Origin: Hyaloscypha bicolor E
Lineage: Eukaryota; Ascomycota; Leotiomycetes; Helotiales; Hyaloscyphaceae
Length of the DNA: 64,000 nucleotides
Reading direction: 5' to 3'
Assembly: GCF_002865645.1 (NCBI RefSeq)
Contig: NW_020194559.1
Location: forward strand, 558,001-622,000
The translations under genes were made by a program, and so were the position numbers. Positions 59,063-64,000 of this stretch are shown piece after piece. Each line of letters begins with the position of its first letter. The stretch's first letter is position 1. Under the pieces are notes generated by a model that searched no databases, was not told the DNA's origin, and was given only the letters and a program-made list of their open reading frames with translations.

Positions 59063-62000
59063 GAGAATTAAATGAGCCAGCAGAGGAAGTATCTCCTTTT
59101 CTACAACCCCAACAGATTGCTTTAGACGCAAATTGCTTTGGTCGCAGGTGCGTGGAACAGCTTAGACGAGAGACGCAAAATACAGAATCACTCTCCCCGA
59201 AAAAAAATTATTCCACAATGCCCTACACAATTCATGGTTGTGTGATTTTATACAATAAGGAGAATAATATTTGCCTATGCTAGTTGCGAAGGTAAGATAA
59301 GAGTGTAAAAGAAAGCGAAACTGTTTCGCTTATAAGGTAATGTCACCCTGGTATTCAGGGGTTCGGTTAGCCGTTGTGAGGGGTTAGCGTGGCCCCAAGC
59401 GAAGCGCTAGGAACGAGCGATTATTTAAGGAACCTCTGAAATCGTAGCTTCTTAGAAATCAAGTCCTCTGGACCCTACCTCTCTTCCAAGCCAATTCAAT
59501 CAACCGGGTCTCACCGTTCGGAGAACGAGTGGATTCTGATTAATAAGTGCTGTAATTTGTCCGAGTTCTGTCTTTGAGCACCTAGACGTCGCAATATTGC
59601 GTGCAGGTGGAATCTGGGAAATGCGCCTGCGTAAGGGATAAGGTGATTGGTGGGGCCTCGTCGTGGACTGTAAATGCGGTATCAATACTCGTCGGCATTT
59701 CATCACCCTGTTTAGGCCATAAACTCTCTCCTACAAGTTGATAGTTATTCAAAAATACAAAGTATATATCTCAAAAGGCAGTACAACTTGCAGAGGCGAG
59801 GTTATTCTGACAATTCTGGCCCTCGCCGATCATGAGGTCTTGAATGTGACCGGGGAGAAGAGGAAGCCTTTCAACGCACCTCTTAAAAACTCCAGTGGAT
59901 GAAAGCTTATGGCAATATTAATTAAGCAAGTTTCAAGATTCTCTTTCCCACAGTTGTAATTGCTGCACATCCAAAAAAAAAAAGGTAAAAAAAATCCAAC
60001 AGATGATGCTAACTATCCGCTTCTTCGAGTGTGTCCCCCGAGTACATGAAAGTGGTTCTGGGATTGATAGATTTAAGAGGCGGGATTGAAAATATTCAGC
60101 TTCCCACATTAGCAGAGGTGATTGTCAGGTAGGCAACTGCGTCCATTGCTAGGCAGCTTTCCACAAAGCCATTAACAAAGAGATCTCCAGAGGAGTCCTT
60201 GTCAAGGCTCTAAATAACTCGTCAAAACAAGTCCACCCACCCTTGCGCGTCTACGAGTCCTCTACTGCCTCGGTGAAAGAGCGGGCTATATCGTCTTCCA
60301 ACGTTCCTAACCATGGGGGAAACGTCATAATTACTTCCGGCGAACTCCTAATGAGGGAATAACCGACACGACGTTTGAGTTTCTGAATCCCGTGAGAGCT
60401 GTTACAACGGGTATTGATCATCATCTCCGAGGCTAACTCGCTGGATTGACACTTGGGGAAATAGCCGGGACACGATTTGGGGTTCAGCACTACTCTTACC
60501 ACTGCCTTCTTCTGAAGAGCTCAAATCTGCAGCGCCAGGTCCTAATTTATACGAATGCTGCCACCTAACCGCCATAATCTTTAGCGCAGTAGTTTTGTTC
60601 CCGATTCCGAACATCTACGATGTGTTTCAAACACCAATTCGGCAGCTCAAAGTAGCAGTTAAAGTTGAATCGATTAAACTTCGAGGAATGGATAGCGGCG
60701 GTGAACACTTTGAAATTCCTTTTGTGGATTTTTGTACTTGGAGGAATTGACGCGTTACATAAACCGGAAAGACCTTGTTATGTTTTGCAATTGGCAGCTG
60801 TCACGGAGACGTTGGAAAGAAGAACAGACTTGGAAACTGTTGAGTCCATCATGGAAACCTTTTTGTGACTGAAAGTGCCTGTGGTTCTAGTGGGCACTGT
60901 GGGCGTGGGTTGTGGGAGGAAGTCGAGTAATTGGTTAAAATTGAAGTAGGGTGACGAGGGTCGGAACAAGAAACGGTGGTGGAAAATGGAGACGAACGCG
61001 GGAAAGCCAGACGATGGAACTTTAATTAAGTCTTATATTAAGTCTTATATAATATCCTAGCCCTTAGCTCCTTTTCTTTTAAGCTCACGTGACTAATTAA
61101 TTAATTATACTCAATTTAATTAATGGATTAATTAATTATAAATTAATTATTAGGTTTCTAAGCTACTATAATTTAATTATTTCGTAATTGTTATAATTAA
61201 TTAAATTACTTGAAACAATAATATTAGCGAATAGCCCTAGGAGAGAATGAGAGTTTGGGGAGGAATACCTACCAAGGTAGTGACGGAGGGGGCCAACCGC
61301 GATAGACAGGAAAAGCGGCACTTTTCTCCTTTCCAACTTTCTATGTCAAAGCTGGACAACCACAGATACTTTCCAAATATATCCTCCCTCGAGTTGTGGT
61401 ATATTTGACTGCTATCTCATGCAGATATCTCGGAGGGCTAAAATTTGGAGCTCTTTTCACCGTCCAAGTTCACAAATATGTTCAACTTTGACTTGGTATA
61501 TTGAAGATTAAGTGCCGCCTTCACTGTCCACCACGATACGGGTTCTGTGTATATATTCAGGTCACTCATCAAAAGAGGGGGTTTGTTCGACTAATTTATG
61601 ACTCCTGAGCCCACGCAACTCACCTCAGGCAACCACCGCGAAGGTTGTGTAAGGTTTGATTAAGCAAGAATGGAGAGTACTAGAAATTTCACAACCTTAT
61701 GACAGACACCAGAACTGAAAACCAACACTTGGCACATTGTAAGCTTAGGTAAGTTTTGAGAGGTTACACAGCAAGAAGTATTGCGCCCCACAAGGGGGTT
61801 TCCCGGGAACCCACCAACAAGAACGGCCCCACGAATCGCCGACATTTGCTATTTGGGGCTGGTGGGGTAAATTGGGGGTAATTTTGGGGTAAGATCTCAC
61901 TTGTCGGGATTCAGCTCTGAGCAGACCGGCGCATGGCCAGTGGTGGACAGGTGTAGATCAACCATCCTGAGGCCTCATCTGCTCATTAGAGCATTGGCTA

Positions 62001-62194
62001 GTGGATTTAAAGTGTGACTGGGAGCAAGTTCGAAAGCAAGACAACACGTGATCGGCGACTCTCAACCCCGCGGCCGTACAACCGAGCCTGAACCCGCTCA
62101 AAGGTTCATAAAGGGGATACCAAGGCAACAGAATCTCTCTCGAGCCACACCCCCCTATCACAGACGATAGAAACAAGAGAACAAAGCCAGCAGC
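59063..62194. other. Long intergenic region
   Basis: No gene I can support. Short frames at 59500-59706 and 60251-60614 (minus) and 60665-60868 (plus) match nothing known. About 61020-61225 is a compact AT-rich patch of ttaattaatta words bordered on the left by cacgtgacta (about 61086-61095), probably a degraded small transposon. 61230-62190 is balanced and holds the esterase promoter. Confidence 0.45.
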
Positions 62195-63994
62195 ATGTCA
62201 GCTCAAATCAAACACCAGACGCTGGGTGAGATCCAGGGCCGACAAGGAAATGGCGTCGTCCAATTCCTTGGCATCAAATATGCTTCCTTGAAAGACAAGT
62301 TTGCTGGGAGTGAATTGGTTGAGTATGGTGAAACACAAGGTGTGATAGATGGAACACAACTCGGGTATGTGACTTTTTTCGAGTCTCGAGCACCTTCTGA
62401 CTGAATAGTCCCACGGTCATTAATCCTCCCATGGGCCTCGAAAACGAATTCGGATTCATTCAACAATCACTGCCAGTCCCTAAGCTGACATCTTCTGACT
62501 TGGAAGGTTTGAATCTAAACATCAGTGTCCCTTTGCTTGAAAGCAAACTTCCTACTCCTACTTCCAGCCTTCCGGTGTTTGTATTTGTTTATGGTGGAGG
62601 ATATGGCCTGGGTTCAAATGCATGGCCGCAAAATGATCTAGAAAGGTTTGTGAAGCTGTCCGCTGATATGGAATTACCGGTGATCGGAGTGGGAATCAAG
62701 TAAGGGGCACCCAAACATTATAGAGCAATCATTGATTTCCCCAAGCTACCGATTGGGAGCAACCGGCTTCCTGACTTCTCAAGAACTGCGCAATGCGGGG
62801 TATCCTAGCAACAATGGTTTGAGAGATCAGATTAATGCCTTCCGTTGGGTGAAGAAGTATATTTCCGACTTTGGTGGAGACCCTGCGAATGTGTCATTCA
62901 TTGGGGAGAGTGCAGGATCAGGTATGTAATTTCATCCCCGATCAGCGGAATTTCTGGATTTATTTCTACCTAGTGGCCGGAAACCTGCTCCTCCATACCA
63001 AGGAACCCCTCTTCAAACGGTACATCAGCATGTCTGGTACCGCTCTGATGCTCCAACCACTTCCGCCACCCGTCTCGGAATTTGTTTACTCAAATGTGAT
63101 CAAGAGCATGGGTGCAGAAGATCTATCTAGCCAAGAGCGTATCAAGAAGCTCTTGGACTTGCCAAACGAGGAGCTTCTAACTCTCGTCCCGCCAAATCTC
63201 CCTCTTCTTCCTATTGTCGATGGTGGAGTCATTGCTGGCAATTTCAGCTACGCTGAAATCTCCTCGAAGGAAGGCCCTGCTGTTTCAATGCCGGGGAGGA
63301 GTTGGTGCGAAGAGCTCCTGATAGGAGATTGTCAATTCGATGTAAGTTCCTGCAGCGTATCCCTGGAAGAGGTGCTGAAGATACACGAACAGGCATCAAT
63401 CTTCGGGTTCATGCTTGGCCCTCGAATAGCAGGTATTGCAAAGACGTTTTGCAACATCGTCCATAAGACTCCAGGAGATGTCGGTGAGAAAATACTCCAA
63501 GCTTACGATATCAATCCAAGCCTCTCGGACAAGGAAGGACTTTACAGAATCCTCAAATTTTCCACGGACATTAACTTCTTCGCTCCAGCCATTGCAATTG
63601 CAAAAGGCTGGCCTGGAAAAGCCTACGTCTATCATTTCAACGAACCCAATCCATGGGACGGAGAGTGGAAAGGTGAAGCGGGGCATGTCTCGATGTTGCG
63701 TATCTTTTCCAGAACTATAATGAATTTCTGGATGAGGCTCAGAGACAGGTAGCTGTCGCCTTTGCTGGAGATTTCATCAAGTTCATGAATGGGAAGGGCG
63801 CGTGGGCAACCTTTGGCAGCAAGGAAGGTGCGCAGGTTTATGGGCAGAGTGGAAAGGGCTTTACCTCGCAGTACGTGGAAGGAGTTGCAAGGGAAAAGTC
63901 TGGGAGACGGAACACGATCTATCAGCTGGCTGAGGATGTCGGATTAGATAGTCTGGCGGGAGCTTGGGTTACTTTCCTTACTACTGCGGGCTAA
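62195..63994 (+). pseudogene. Type-B carboxylesterase/lipase with one frameshift
   Basis: Exons 62195-62364, 62409-62699, 62746-62921 and 62974-63994 are joined by introns of 44, 46 and 52 nt. The protein would be about 552 aa, normal for the family. The nucleophile elbow is FIGESAGS, the oxyanion loop is VFVYGGGYGLGS (usually HGGG), and a His follows in GEAGHVSML. The frame shifts in a run of four T at about 63703-63706: LRIF breaks and FQNYNEFLDEAQRQVAVAF continues one frame over. One extra T would restore it; no intron can. The rest is undamaged, so this is either a very young pseudogene or a single-base sequence error. Substrates of the family are carboxylic esters; nothing here narrows them. 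There is no clear signal peptide. Confidence 0.8.
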
Positions 63995-64000
63995 GTCTCT

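Noticed and set aside
59500..60868. Short frames at 59500-59706, 60251-60614 and 60665-60868
   Set aside because: All are under 85 codons, without recognisable motifs or intron support.

Overview
The window reads as nuclear DNA of a filamentous ascomycete, and I infer a Leotiomycetes-like genome without being able to prove the lineage. The evidence is: genes interrupted by 44-65 nt GT-AG introns, a fungal-specific translation elongation factor 3 (EF3), a multimodular fungal NRPS, and long AT-only tracts packed with TA dinucleotides and TAA/TAG codons, the signature of repeat-induced point mutation (RIP). GC-balanced gene islands alternate with RIP-flattened transposon graveyards, so the genome is compartmentalised.

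Layout. 1-3174: a gene-poor flank with one decayed member of a local Cys/His + RING family. 3175-18474: a 15.3 kb nest of dead transposons, made of an outer element with 140 bp direct terminal repeats and, inserted in it, a minus-strand Gypsy LTR retrotransposon with matching 303 bp LTRs and a CTAG target duplication. 19313-20158: an intact RING-family gene. 20798-24234: EF3. 25684-26968: a Tc1/mariner element with 41 bp inverted repeats and two nonsense codons. 27236-40.4 kb: one very large NRPS, facing a divergent FAD monooxygenase (42096-43686). 45620-46075: a secreted Tyr-rich repeat protein, divergent from a membrane-anchored tyrosinase (46888-48191). 48377-49165: a non-autonomous hAT-like element full of palindromes, followed by 2.3 kb of RIP-degraded AT-rich DNA. 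52184-53097: a DUF1275-type membrane protein. 53284-59062: four further members of the Cys/His + RING family (one without a RING, one intact, two decayed). 62195-63994: a type-B carboxylesterase with one frameshift.

How the parts fit. The NRPS and the monooxygenase probably form the core of a small secondary-metabolite cluster; the NRPS order is A-T-E-C-A-T-C-T-C-A-T-CT-T*, with no adenylation domain in module 3 and a terminal carrier domain without its serine. The repeat protein and the tyrosinase share an upstream region holding four 12 bp CGG-containing repeats, which suggests a secreted tyrosine-rich protein and its oxidase, although the tyrosinase lacks one expected copper ligand. The six dispersed members of the Cys/His + RING family, about half of them broken, look like an actively turning-over lineage-specific family and are the most distinctive undescribed feature here.
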